Below are positions 8,230 to 15,805 of a stretch of DNA of 64,000 nucleotides, piece by piece. The stretch's first letter is position 1; every line of letters begins with the position of its first letter. The position numbers and the translations under genes were made by a program. Source of the stretch: Salipiger bermudensis (GTDB lineage Bacteria > Pseudomonadota > Alphaproteobacteria > Rhodobacterales > Rhodobacteraceae); assembly GCF_019801965.1 (NCBI RefSeq), contig NZ_JAHVIA010000002.1, forward strand, positions 248,001 to 312,000, in the 5' to 3' direction. The notes under the pieces are model-generated. The model had not been told where the DNA came from. It worked only from the letters and a program-made list of their open reading frames with translations, and did not search any database.

Positions 8230-9393
8230 CTAGACGTGTGCTCATGTAGCTAGAGAGCATTATAGCAAGCAGAGAGCTGGATTGATGGAGATGTGTGCGA
8301 TTTCCTATCCGAGCCCCCTTAGGATCCCACATCGCTTTGAAGGCCGTGCGCTTTTTTTAGGGTAGTTGGCGTCTGTGTCTCGTTGCTCTTGAGGGGCTGG
8401 TCAAAGTGGAGGCGCTGCGATCGCCGTCTACGAAGAGCTGGCCGCGGTTCGCGTCATCCCGGCCCTCCTCTGGACCATTCAGGTCCATCGTCTCCACATG
8501 GTCGCTAAAGACTGCAGAGCATCCGGCCATGACTTGGCTGAGCAAGAGCGCAACGCTGGTGCTTCTTCAAGAACCTGAGGTCGGACGCAGTGTGGCACGA
8601 CTAACACGCGCACAGACGCTCTCTGCCCCGTCCTAAGCGCGTTTCTCGTTGGCGTCGCCGGCTTGCCCTGCAAAATGTAAGGGTCGCGTCTGCTGCGTTC
8701 CTCAGTCAGCCCCTTGTTTTCTTAGGTCTCCAGGTCCGGACCCTTACATTTTTCAGCTGAAAACCTCTTTTCGCCGCCACTTTTGTCAGGATAGCGCAAG
8801 GTTAGTGTAAGGGTCTGAAGGCGATTTTAGGGTTTGGACGGGGTGCCGGCGCGCGTTTGGCTGTCTACGACGGTGACTAAGGGAAGGGTCATGTAAGGGT
8901 CATGTAAGGGTCATGTAAGGGTCTGGCGGGGGCCGGCGAACCACGGAGCTCGAGCCATTCTTCGCCGACGAGGCCCTGAGCATTCACCATTGGAAGAATG
9001 TCGTTAGGGCATGACTTGATGAAACCAGGAGAGGTTCTGCCCACTTGGGTCAACATGCAGTGGCGCCACTTCGCAGCGTTGCAGTCGCTTGCTCGACCGT
9101 CAGAAGCGTTCCTACCCGGCACCCAGGCTGGGAGGGCGGGAACTGACTTTCGCTGCGCTAGTCATGAACGGTAGCGGTGCGCAGGAAGCGGTCATGCGCC
9201 GCGCCGCGTCGGTAGACAAGATGGTTCGGCTAGGAAGCGGTCTGCCGGACCATTCATGGAAAGTGTGGCGCGTTACCACTCGTGTGATCCGAAGCTTAGC
9301 TCAGCGGCGGCGCGCGAAGGCACGAGTTGCCATCTAGGCCTGCAGCCAAGCCAACTAGAGGTCGAGGTCTAAAAAAAGGGTGATTTCCATGTT
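8230..9393. other. Non-coding region between recombinase and macrodomain gene
   Basis: About 1.2 kb with no supported protein. It contains the iteron cluster described separately. Short frames on both strands lack recognisable domains or good ribosome-binding sites; a 77-codon minus-strand frame at 8889-9122 runs straight through the tandem iterons and is not credible. The stretch resembles an origin or regulatory region more than decayed coding DNA. Confidence 0.45.
8675..8923. repeat. Iteron-like 11-bp repeats ATGTAAGGGTC
   Basis: ATGTAAGGGTC occurs at 8675-8685, inverted at 8739-8749, as GTGTAAGGGTC at 8805-8815, and as three perfect tandem copies at 8891-8901, 8902-8912 and 8913-8923. 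The tandem copies are preceded by a partial AAGGGTC at 8884-8890. The tandem period of 11 bp is about one helical turn, so bound proteins would line up on one DNA face. The first copy and the inverted copy extend to a 14-bp inverted match (AAAATGTAAGGGTC). This pattern is typical of replication-initiator iterons, recombinase arm sites or cooperative operators; which one cannot be decided here. Confidence 0.8.
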
Positions 9394-9418
9394 GGTTCAC
9401 ACTATGTTCCGTTGAACC
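9394..9418. promoter_or_regulatory. Inverted repeat upstream of the macrodomain gene
   Basis: GGTTCA at 9394-9399 and TGAACC at 9413-9418 form a dyad about 50 bp upstream of the ATG at 9466, where an autoregulatory operator of a toxin-antitoxin operon is expected. A run of seven A residues precedes it at about 9371. No convincing promoter hexamers could be assigned. Confidence 0.35.
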
Positions 9419-9465
9419 GGAGAGGTAGACGTGTCTTTCGTGAGCTAAAGATCAGGGTGGACGAA

Positions 9466-10365
9466 ATGCTGACGTATAAGAGAACCAGCCTTTTTGATGC
9501 CAATACGCAGACTTTGGTTAACACCGTAAACTGCGTGGGCGTCATGGGAAAAGGCATAGCAAAAGCTTTCAAGCAACGTGAGCCTAGCATGTTCAAAGCA
9601 TACAAAGATGTATGTGAAAAAAAATTATTAGAGCCGGGAAAACTTTGGCTTTGGCGTGGTTCTGAGCAATGGATTCTGAATTTTCCCACAAAAAAACACT
9701 GGCGCAGCCCCTCGCGCTTCGAATGGATAGAAGCTGGGCTCGAAAAGTTCGTAGAAACTTACGAGGATCAGGGGGTGACCGATATTGCATTTCCAAAACT
9801 TGGTTGCGGCAATGGAAACTTAGAGTGGCGAGATGTAAAGCCACTTATGGAGAGCTACCTTTCGGAACTACCAATACCGGTATTCATCCACGATTTTACA
9901 GTGGACGTTGGCCTTCCTGAACATCTTGAACACTTGGCAAGTCAGGTTCGAACTACGGTAAAAGATTTGTCTTTTCCGAGCTTCATGCTTGCACTGGAGA
10001 AAATTGCGAAGGTAGCTCCAAAGCTGCGCGTTGATGATACTAAAGAGTTTGAACTGAAATTTAATGATGGCACGCTCGAAATAAAATCAAAAAATCAAGA
10101 TTGGATATTCGGGGAGGACGACTTAAGAGGTATATGGTTGAGTCTTTTGAATGGCCTTGTGACCAAAGAAAAAGCTGGATGGACTGCAAGGGATGCGGCT
10201 GAGCCCTTGTTGGTGATGATGCAGTTCTTGCCTAATGTGCGAGCGGTTCAAATCCATCGGCATGGTAGATCGGAGCCAGAGGTGGCAGTCGAGCTGCGAC
10301 CAGAGGCCGAATTCACCTACGAGACGAATAATCCAAATACGCAGGCTGAACTTCCATGGCATTGA
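9466..10365 (+). CDS. DarG-like macrodomain protein (ADP-ribosyl hydrolase antitoxin)
   Basis: A 299-residue protein. Residues 1-150 match the DarG-type macrodomain: LVNTVNCVGVMGKGIAKAFK at 17-36, NFPTKKHWR at 72-80 (the lysine here is catalytic in DarG) and FPKLGCGNGNLEW at 109-121. The expected role is to remove ADP-ribose from DNA and so neutralise the DarT-like enzyme encoded next. The C-terminal half (about 155-299) is not the DarG C-terminal domain I know and is unassigned. ATG 9466 follows AGGGTGG; an upstream TTG at 9412 falls in the operator dyad. The gene is clearly AT-richer than its surroundings. It overlaps the next gene by 10 bases. Confidence 0.82.
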   Translation: MLTYKRTSLFDANTQTLVNTVNCVGVMGKGIAKAFKQREPSMFKAYKDVCEKKLLEPGKLWLWRGSEQWILNFPTKKHWRSPSRFEWIEAGLEKFVETYEDQGVTDIAFPKLGCGNGNLEWRDVKPLMESYLSELPIPVFIHDFTVDVGLPEHLEHLASQVRTTVKDLSFPSFMLALEKIAKVAPKLRVDDTKEFELKFNDGTLEIKSKNQDWIFGEDDLRGIWLSLLNGLVTKEKAGWTARDAAEPLLVMMQFLPNVRAVQIHRHGRSEPEVAVELRPEAEFTYETNNPNTQAELPWH

Positions 10366-11339
10366 GTGAGGAGTTTGTAGATCAGCACATCGTTCATTGG
10401 AGCGAACAACTTGGTTCAAGTTATTATTCCTATCGTAAGCATTGGCCTGCATGGCTGTTTCATCATGCGCCCCTTGAAACCGCATTGGCCATCTTAGCCG
10501 ATGGACATTTAAGGTCTAGAAACGACCCTCATCGCCAACAATTGCAGGACGTGGCTGCTGATGGTGTGATTGATAACCGTCAAGAAGCTCATGAGCGCGT
10601 GCGCCTCTACTTTCGACCACGCAACCCGACACAATTCCACATCGAAGGCATCAGAAAGGATGCTGACTGCCAGTATGGACCGAATGCCCACGCGCCGATA
10701 TTGGTGATGTTCGTGTTGGACGCTAAACGTGTTCTTACCCGACATAACGTCGCTTTTTCAGACCGAAATATGCAGAGACAGAACGCACGCAGTGGAAGTG
10801 ACGAAGCGTTTTTTGCCAGCATACCATTCGCTTCAGTATTTCACGAAGGCGGCATAGGTGGTGATTATTCGATTATCGAGCATCGATGTGCTGAGGTCCT
10901 GCCTATCTCGCCGCTGCCATTGCAAGAAGTGTTGTCGGGACTTTGGTTTCGATCGGAACCCGAACGCGACACATTTCTTCACAAACTGGGAGCAACAGCC
11001 AGCCAGTGGCGCGATATTTGCTCAGTTTCTGAAGAGCTTAAGGTTTTCGATAAGCGCTTTACCTTTGTTTCGGATATAAGTCTATCTACGAAGGGTGTCA
11101 AATTTCGCCTCAATAACCGACATGATTTACAGGCAGTCGCTTTATCTATCCAAGTCATCAATTCTCACAATGAGATATGCGTCGACTTTCGGAATGATGC
11201 GCATGCAACTTTCAATAGTTCGCAAGGACGTTGGATATACAGGGCTGAGCTTGAGCCGGGCATATACTTGGTGAAGGTTCAGCTCGAGAACCACGAAGCC
11301 TACGAGGCAACGTTGCGCTTGGATGATAGCCTATTCTAA
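10356..11339 (+). CDS. DarT-like DNA ADP-ribosyltransferase toxin with extra C-terminal domain
   Basis: A 327-residue protein. Residues 30-225 resemble the DarT (DUF4433) fold: LFHHAPLETALAILADGHL at 34-52, VRLYFRPRNPTQFHIEG at 82-98 with the conserved YFxPRNP core, and EHRCAEVLP at 175-183, whose E180 fits the catalytic glutamate. DarT enzymes ADP-ribosylate bases in single-stranded DNA. Residues about 235-327 are an added beta-rich domain (SLSTKGVKFRLNNRHDLQAV, EPGIYLVKVQLENHEAYEAT) absent from the roughly 210-residue classical DarT. It begins within the macrodomain gene, so toxin translation probably depends on the antitoxin. Order is antitoxin then toxin, the reverse of classical darTG. 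Confidence 0.78.
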   Translation: MALSEEFVDQHIVHWSEQLGSSYYSYRKHWPAWLFHHAPLETALAILADGHLRSRNDPHRQQLQDVAADGVIDNRQEAHERVRLYFRPRNPTQFHIEGIRKDADCQYGPNAHAPILVMFVLDAKRVLTRHNVAFSDRNMQRQNARSGSDEAFFASIPFASVFHEGGIGGDYSIIEHRCAEVLPISPLPLQEVLSGLWFRSEPERDTFLHKLGATASQWRDICSVSEELKVFDKRFTFVSDISLSTKGVKFRLNNRHDLQAVALSIQVINSHNEICVDFRNDAHATFNSSQGRWIYRAELEPGIYLVKVQLENHEAYEATLRLDDSLF

Positions 11340-11704
11340 GTGGCAGTCTCCGGAGGATATGAGGTTGCACTCGGCCATTACCTCGATCGGGGCAACCGGC
11401 CGCTTTGGGCTTCCTACGGACTTTAGCTGCGCGCGCCACGAATGTCTGCTCGGGGCCGTTCGCGGCACCTCTAGTAGCGACGCAGCAGCGCAAGACCACA
11501 GAAGCAGATCTAGGGCTTAATCCTGTGTGGCGTGATCGGAATTGAAGTTAGCGTATCCGATAGGCTTGGAGACAGCTCGCATCCCAAACAATGGTGTTGC
11601 GCCGCGTTGTTGATTGCCGGGACCATCGTGGCGAGGCAGATGGTGCCTTTAGTCCTCTTTAACCGAGTAGGTCACTGGTAAGCGCGCCAGAGTCTCCAAG
11701 CCTC
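11340..11704. other. Intergenic region after the DarT-like gene
   Basis: About 365 bp with no supported gene. The stretch near 11385-11480 (CGCTTTGGGCTTCC, then CACGAATGTCTGCT) resembles low-complexity intergenic sequence I associate with Rhodobacteraceae, which yields spurious frames on the minus strand. No terminator with a T-run was found behind the DarT-like gene. Confidence 0.35.
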
Positions 11705-11845
11705 TCATGCTCTCTTGAGCGCGCAGAGGCGCCGCAAGAGCTGCACGCGGCGCAACGTGGGACAGGGGTCACGCCCGTCGGCGATGTCACGCAGAAAGCG
11801 CAGCCAGGCGCGCTCATTCGGGGTCATCTCTTCGTCCTCGTGCAT
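11705..11845 (-). CDS. Small basic hypothetical protein (46 aa)
   Basis: A 46-residue protein beginning MHEDEEMTPNERAWLRFL and ending in a basic helix (RRVQLLRRLCALKRA). The start at 11845 lies 4 bases behind the stop of the helix-turn-helix gene, with GGGAAG at the right distance, so the two are likely co-translated. An internal ATG at 11827 would give 40 residues. No family is recognised. Its size and position beside an XRE-like regulator suggest a regulatory partner or an element-specific small protein. Confidence 0.5.
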   Translation of the reverse strand: MHEDEEMTPNERAWLRFLRDIADGRDPCPTLRRVQLLRRLCALKRA

Positions 11846-11849
11846 GGTC

Positions 11850-12257
11850 TTACTTCCCGAACATCGTCCGGAGGGCAGCGCGCGATCTTGTCGTGAGCCG
11901 GGGGTCAGTGTGGTCAGAAAGCTCGCGGATCGCCTCGACCCAGCCCAGCTCATTTGCACTGACCGGCGTGCCGAGGATCTCGAAGATCGCCTGGGCGGCG
12001 GTGTCTCCTTCTGCCTGCTCCAGGGCCAGTCGCATGAGGTAGGCAGGATCGCAGTCCAAGGCCTTCGCCATGGACGGCACGCGGTCGATGGCAAGCTTGC
12101 TGGAGCCCTGCTTTATTATTGTCACCATATTAGGGTTCTGGAAACCCGCCTCGCTCGCGATCTGCTGCTGGGACTTCACGGGCTTGAGCTCAAGCACCCG
12201 GCGTTCGACATACTTTGCCAGCCGAGTGTTTTCGTGGGGTCTCTTGGTCATCGTCAT
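11850..12257 (-). CDS. XRE-like helix-turn-helix regulator
   Basis: A 135-residue protein with a lambda-repressor-like DNA-binding domain in its first 75 residues (SQQQIASEAGFQNPNMVTII is the helix-turn-helix, then LAIDRVPSMAKALDCDPAYL). The C-terminal part (ELGWVEAIRELSDHTDPRLT) may mediate dimerisation. ATG 12257 is chosen because GAGGAC precedes it; the frame is open to 12485 but the upstream part has no domain. With the 46-residue gene it forms a two-gene operon close to the attachment scar, where element control genes are often found. Confidence 0.7.
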   Translation of the reverse strand: MTMTKRPHENTRLAKYVERRVLELKPVKSQQQIASEAGFQNPNMVTIIKQGSSKLAIDRVPSMAKALDCDPAYLMRLALEQAEGDTAAQAIFEILGTPVSANELGWVEAIRELSDHTDPRLTTRSRAALRTMFGK

Positions 12258-12587
12258 TGTCCTCGATGTGACGCAGCATGCGCTGCACATCTTCGTTATA
12301 GCGACGGCTCGAGAAGGGCTTTGTGGAGGGAAAGACACTCTTGTCTTTTCGGATCTGGTGGTGATTTTCGTGCTGGAGATGCCGAGGTAGCACTGTGCCG
12401 GGCGTGTAGTATCTGTTCTCGCGGCGGCGTCTCCAATCAGCGCATCGCTAGGCGGGCAGATGGTAGACAGTTCCCTTCGGTTCAATGAACCTGTCGAGCG
12501 CGAAGTTCATTGGTTTGTTGGGGCTGAGGCGTAGGAAGACAGCGCTCGCTTGGCTAGAAATCAATGGGTTGGGGCACTACCCCGATT
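12258..12587. other. Region between regulator operon and tRNA scar
   Basis: About 330 bp of island DNA with no supported gene. It should hold the promoter of the minus-strand regulator operon and the right-end recombination arm sites, but no repeats or clear promoter hexamers could be picked out. Confidence 0.3.
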
Positions 12588-12632
12588 TTCGGGAGGCAGG
12601 GGCCGGAGGTTCGAATCCTCTCACTCCGACCA
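12588..12632 (+). pseudogene. 3' half of tRNA-Pro(CGG): attachment-site scar
   Basis: Bases 12588-12594 (TTCGGGA) match the anticodon loop of tRNA-Pro(CGG) and GGCAG the 3' anticodon stem. They are followed by a variable region, the T-arm GGAGG-TTCGAAT-CCTCT, acceptor strand CACTCCG, discriminator A and CCA. The partner sequences (5' acceptor CGGAGTG, D-arm, 5' anticodon stem) are absent upstream, so this is a displaced 3' end, not a gene. Such 45-nt fragments arise when an integrase recombines within the anticodon loop and rebuilds the tRNA at the other end. The intact copy is not in this window. Confidence 0.82.
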
Positions 12633-12640
12633 ATGAAACA

Positions 12641-12664
12641 AGGCGCCCCTCGGGGCGCCTTTTT
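12641..12664 (+). terminator. Rho-independent terminator behind the tRNA fragment
   Basis: AGGCGCCC and GGGCGCCT form an 8-bp stem around CTCG, followed by TTTT. It sits 8 bases after the CCA, the usual position for a tRNA terminator. This suggests the chromosomal side of the junction begins at the tRNA fragment. Confidence 0.85.
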
Positions 12665-13092
12665 CGTTTCGCGCGGAGGGCGCACGCGGGCCAGCGCAGC
12701 GCAGCCACTGCGGTGGTCGAGGGGGCTCCTCGCGAGAGATGCCGCCGACCCTCGCCCGACCGGACGGCTGCGCGACGCTCCCCTTCTGGACCGCTCCGGC
12801 TCCGGGGCGGCGGGGTGGCGATCGCTCGGTTTGCGCGCCGGGCCGGCATGTGGGAAGATATCCCGGCTGAAAGCGCCCATCTGATCTGAAAAGAATACTG
12901 TTCCGGTGGGGTGCGCTCGTCTGGAAGGATGTTTTGTCTGGGCTGGTGACGCTACGCACTGTCCCGACCGGCTTGCGCGCGGGGGGATCGTTGTTCCGTC
13001 GGATCCGCGCCGCGCGGCAGGCCAAGCCCTTGCAGAGGCGCCACGATGCGACAAGTTAGGGCCAAGATTTTGCGAAAAGGGGACGTTCCACG
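12665..13092. other. Intergenic region upstream of the rhodanese gene
   Basis: About 430 bp of very GC-rich sequence with no supported gene. Open frames on the minus strand here begin inside the tRNA fragment and are artefacts. The region must contain the promoter of the rhodanese operon, but no hexamers are obvious. AAAAGGGGAC just before 13093 supplies the ribosome-binding site. Confidence 0.35.
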
Positions 13093-14034
13093 ATGAAAAC
13101 CCAGATCCTTGCCATTGCCACCGCCACTTCCGCGCTGATGGCCTCCGCCGCGCTAGCCGCTCCGCTCGGCCCGCTTGTCACCGCGCCCGAGCTCGACGCC
13201 GCACTGCAATCCGAAGACGCGCCGCTGGTGCTCGACATCCGCGGCGAGGCCTATGACGCCGGCCATATCGAGGGCGCCGTCTCGGCCCCCTATGGCCTGT
13301 TCCGCGGCCCGGCGGAGAACCCGGGCCAGCTGGTGCCGGTGGATCAGCTCGAAACCACCTACGAATCGCTGGGGCTCGAGCCGGGTGAGCCGGTGGTGAT
13401 CGTCACCCAGGGCGCCACCGACACCGAGTTCGGCGCTGCCGCCCGCGTCTACTGGACGCTGAAGAGCTCGGGTTTCACCGAGCTGTCGATTCTCAACGGC
13501 GGCGCGCAAGCCTGGGCCAATGCCGGCCTGCCGGTCTCAACCGAGGCGGTCGAGCCGACCCCCAGCGAGCTCTCGATCACCTGGGATGACACCTGGACCG
13601 CCGATACCGAGGAGGTCACCGCCGTGGTCGAGGGCACCGGCGACGCTGTGCTGGTCGATTCGCGCCCCGAGGATTTCTTCCTCGGCAAGAAGGCGCATGG
13701 TGCCGCCGCCAAGCCGGGCACCCTGCCGGGCGCGGTCAACTACCCCTACACCCGCTTCTTCCAGTCCGGTGCCACCGCCATCGGCCAGGTCACCGATGCA
13801 GGCGAGCTGCGCGATGCGCTGGGGCTCACCGGCGACGAAGAGGTCGTCTCGTTCTGCAACACCGGCCACTGGGCGGCGACCAACTGGTTCGCTCTGAGCG
13901 AGCTGGCGCAACTCGAGGACGTCAAGCTCTACCCGGGCTCGATGGTCGAGTACTCGAAGAGCGGCGGTGAGATGGCCAATGCGCCGGGCCTGATCCGCAA
14001 CCTGCTGAACCAGTTCATGGGCAGCAACGGATGA
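13093..14034 (+). CDS. Periplasmic tandem-domain rhodanese (sulfurtransferase)
   Basis: A 313-residue protein with a signal peptide (about residues 1-22, ending ALAAPLG) and two rhodanese domains. The first (about 30-150) lacks a cysteine at the active-site position (VIVTQGATDTEFG) and is presumably structural. The second (about 180-300) carries Cys255 in SFCNTGHWAATNWF, the persulfide-carrying residue. Rhodaneses move sulfane sulfur, for example from thiosulfate. The 4-base overlap with the TsuA/YeeE-type transporter gene suggests it hands sulfur to, or processes sulfur compounds for, that transporter. Confidence 0.9.
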   Translation: MKTQILAIATATSALMASAALAAPLGPLVTAPELDAALQSEDAPLVLDIRGEAYDAGHIEGAVSAPYGLFRGPAENPGQLVPVDQLETTYESLGLEPGEPVVIVTQGATDTEFGAAARVYWTLKSSGFTELSILNGGAQAWANAGLPVSTEAVEPTPSELSITWDDTWTADTEEVTAVVEGTGDAVLVDSRPEDFFLGKKAHGAAAKPGTLPGAVNYPYTRFFQSGATAIGQVTDAGELRDALGLTGDEEVVSFCNTGHWAATNWFALSELAQLEDVKLYPGSMVEYSKSGGEMANAPGLIRNLLNQFMGSNG

Positions 14035-15167
14035 GCCAGACGGCAACTCCTGACACTCCGGCGCTTGCCGCCGCGGGCTGGTCGAAACGCGCCGGGCTGC
14101 TGCTCGGCGCGCTTGTCGTTGTGGCGCTGGTCGGGCTCTTTGCAGGGGCGCGCTATGGCATGATGCTGGCCATTGGCCTTGGCTTCGGCATCGCGCTCGA
14201 GGGCATGCGCTTCGGCTTTGCCGGCCCGTGGCGGGCGATGATCCTGCGCCGCGAGCCCTCCGGGGTGATCGCGCAGTTGCTGTCGATCGCGGTGGTCGCG
14301 GTCGTGGCGATCCCGCTGCTGGCCAGCCATCCCGGCGAGCTGGTCGGCGCGCAGGCCCCGGTGGGCTTTGCGATGATCGGCGGCGCCTTCGTCTTTGGCG
14401 CCTGCATGCAGATCGTGCTGGGCTGCGGCTCGGGCACGCTGGTCAATGCCGGCAGCGGCAACCCGGTAAGCCTCTTGGCGCTGCCCTTCTTCGCGCTGGG
14501 CAGCTTTGCCGGCGCGTGGAACCTGATCTGGTGGACCGATCTCGGCGCGCTGCCGATCATCACCTTCGGCGGCACCTCGGGGCTGCTCATCACGCTGGTG
14601 CTGATCGCGCTGGCGGTGGGTCTGTTCCTGTGGCGGGCCGCGCCCGGCGCGGTGAAGCTGAGCCGCCGCCACGCCATCGCGGCGCTGGTGCTTGCGGCAC
14701 TGGCGATCGGCAACCTCGTGGTCGCGGGCCAGCCCTGGGGCGTGGTCTACGGGCTCGGCCTCTGGGCCGCGAAGGGCTTCTCGGCGCTGGGCGGAGACCT
14801 CTCGGCCTCGGCCTTCTGGGCGGCGCCCGGCTCGATGGAACGGGTGCAGGCGAGCGTGCTCACCGATTACACCTCGCTCACCGATATCGGCATCATTCTC
14901 GGCGCCTTCGGCGTCGCGGCCTGGCGGCGCGGTGCGCTGTCGGCGGCGCTGCCGGGCTACCCGGCGCGGGCCTGGGTGGCGACGGTGGTGGCGGGCTTCC
15001 TGCTCGGCTACTCGTCGCGGTTGGCCTTCGGCTGCAACGTGGGGGCGTTCTTTTCGGGCATCTCCACCGGCAGCCTGCACGGCTGGGTGTGGTTCGTCGC
15101 GGCCTTCGGCGGCGCGTTCTACGGCATCAAGCTGCGCCCGATCCTCGGACTGGAGGCGCGGACATGA
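14031..15167 (+). CDS. YeeE/YedE-family (TsuA-like) sulfur-compound transporter
   Basis: A 378-residue membrane protein with about ten hydrophobic segments. The family-typical cysteine motifs are present: GCGSGTLVNAGSGNPVSL in the first half and FGCNVGAFFSGISTGSLHGW near the C-terminus. In characterised TsuA proteins such cysteines relay thiosulfate through the membrane. The start overlaps the rhodanese stop (ATGA), and the end overlaps a 54-codon gene in the same way, so all three are translationally coupled. Thiosulfate is the best guess for substrate. Confidence 0.88.
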   Translation: MSQTATPDTPALAAAGWSKRAGLLLGALVVVALVGLFAGARYGMMLAIGLGFGIALEGMRFGFAGPWRAMILRREPSGVIAQLLSIAVVAVVAIPLLASHPGELVGAQAPVGFAMIGGAFVFGACMQIVLGCGSGTLVNAGSGNPVSLLALPFFALGSFAGAWNLIWWTDLGALPIITFGGTSGLLITLVLIALAVGLFLWRAAPGAVKLSRRHAIAALVLAALAIGNLVVAGQPWGVVYGLGLWAAKGFSALGGDLSASAFWAAPGSMERVQASVLTDYTSLTDIGIILGAFGVAAWRRGALSAALPGYPARAWVATVVAGFLLGYSSRLAFGCNVGAFFSGISTGSLHGWVWFVAAFGGAFYGIKLRPILGLEART

Positions 15168-15328
15168 CCCGGGCCTTCACCGCCTCGCTGGCGCTTGCCT
15201 TCGTCGTGCTGCTGGTGGGCTTCGACCTCGCCAGCGCCGAGCTCAACCCCTACCAGGCGCCCGCCGCCTTCGCGCTGGGCTCTGGGGCCGTTGCCTCCGG
15301 CGGCTTCTGCGGCGCGCTGCCGAATTGA
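15164..15328 (+). CDS. Small membrane-anchored or secreted protein (54 aa)
   Basis: A 54-residue protein starting in an ATGA overlap with the transporter gene. It has an N-terminal hydrophobic helix (FTASLALAFVVLLVGFDLAS), a short polar part and a C-terminal tail with one cysteine (GAVASGGFCGALPN). The frame ends just before a terminator. It could be a small accessory subunit of the transporter; the lone cysteine is intriguing in a sulfur-handling operon. No family recognised. Confidence 0.6.
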   Translation: MTRAFTASLALAFVVLLVGFDLASAELNPYQAPAAFALGSGAVASGGFCGALPN

Positions 15329-15335
15329 TATTGGG

Positions 15336-15365
15336 AGACCGGCGGCCTCGGCGCGCCGGTCTTTC
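15336..15365 (+). terminator. Terminator of the rhodanese-transporter operon
   Basis: AGACCGGCG (15336-15344) pairs with CGCCGGTCT (15354-15362), a 9-bp stem followed by TTCG. It lies 8 bases behind the 54-codon gene. The T-tract is short, so termination may be partial. Confidence 0.65.
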
Positions 15366-15490
15366 GCCCGTGAATTCCTTGAGGGAAAGCGCGGCGGCCT
15401 TGGTTTCCTGTTTCGAGTCTTCACATCTCAAGGTTGACTCGACTCGGAGGATCGATGCTCCTGACTGAAGATTTCAGCAGGTACTGATCA

Positions 15491-15799
15491 ATGAAATTCG
15501 CATGTCTTGGCTTCGTCGCAGGGCTCGCTGGAGCCCTCCTCCTCCAGCCCGCCATTGCCCAGCAGGGCCGGCCGCCACCCAAGCCCAACGATCCCGATGA
15601 CTTCGTGCGCTACATCTTCGAGGTGAATGCCTGTGTGCTGACGGAGGCGCAAATCTTCGAGATCTACCAGCAGGCGGGCCATGGCCTCATGGGGGCGAAC
15701 AATGCGGTGATCGCGGTCTCGAACCGGGAGGATATCGAGGTGCTGAGTCGCGAGCCCTTCACCTATCGCTACTATGGCTCGGAGTATTGCGGCTTCTGA
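15491..15799 (+). CDS. Secreted hypothetical protein (102 aa)
   Basis: A 102-residue protein with a clear signal peptide (LGFVAGLAGALLLQPAIAQQ) and a mature part of about 78 residues. The mature part has two cysteines (NACVLT and the C-terminal YCGF) that could form one disulfide. No domain is recognised. It is separated from the sulfur operon by a terminator and converges on the anti-sigma gene, ending 6 bases from it. Confidence 0.7.
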   Translation: MKFACLGFVAGLAGALLLQPAIAQQGRPPPKPNDPDDFVRYIFEVNACVLTEAQIFEIYQQAGHGLMGANNAVIAVSNREDIEVLSREPFTYRYYGSEYCGF

Positions 15800-15805
15800 C
15801 CGGTC

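Noticed and set aside
8889-9122. 77-codon minus-strand frame ending in the tandem iterons
   Set aside because: Its C-terminus (DPYMTLT) is just the translated iteron, and there is no recognisable domain.
9466-10365. Reading the macrodomain gene as a stand-alone tRNA or RNA repair enzyme
   Set aside because: The macrodomain motifs match DarG closely and the next, overlapping gene looks like its toxin partner.
1-12632. Whole left region as a prophage
   Set aside because: No capsid, portal, terminase, tail or lysis genes are visible; an integrative island fits better.
12554-13054. 166-codon minus-strand frame containing IRTSGPCLP
   Set aside because: This peptide is what the reverse complement of the tRNA-Pro 3' end translates to; it is a well-known spurious frame, not a gene.
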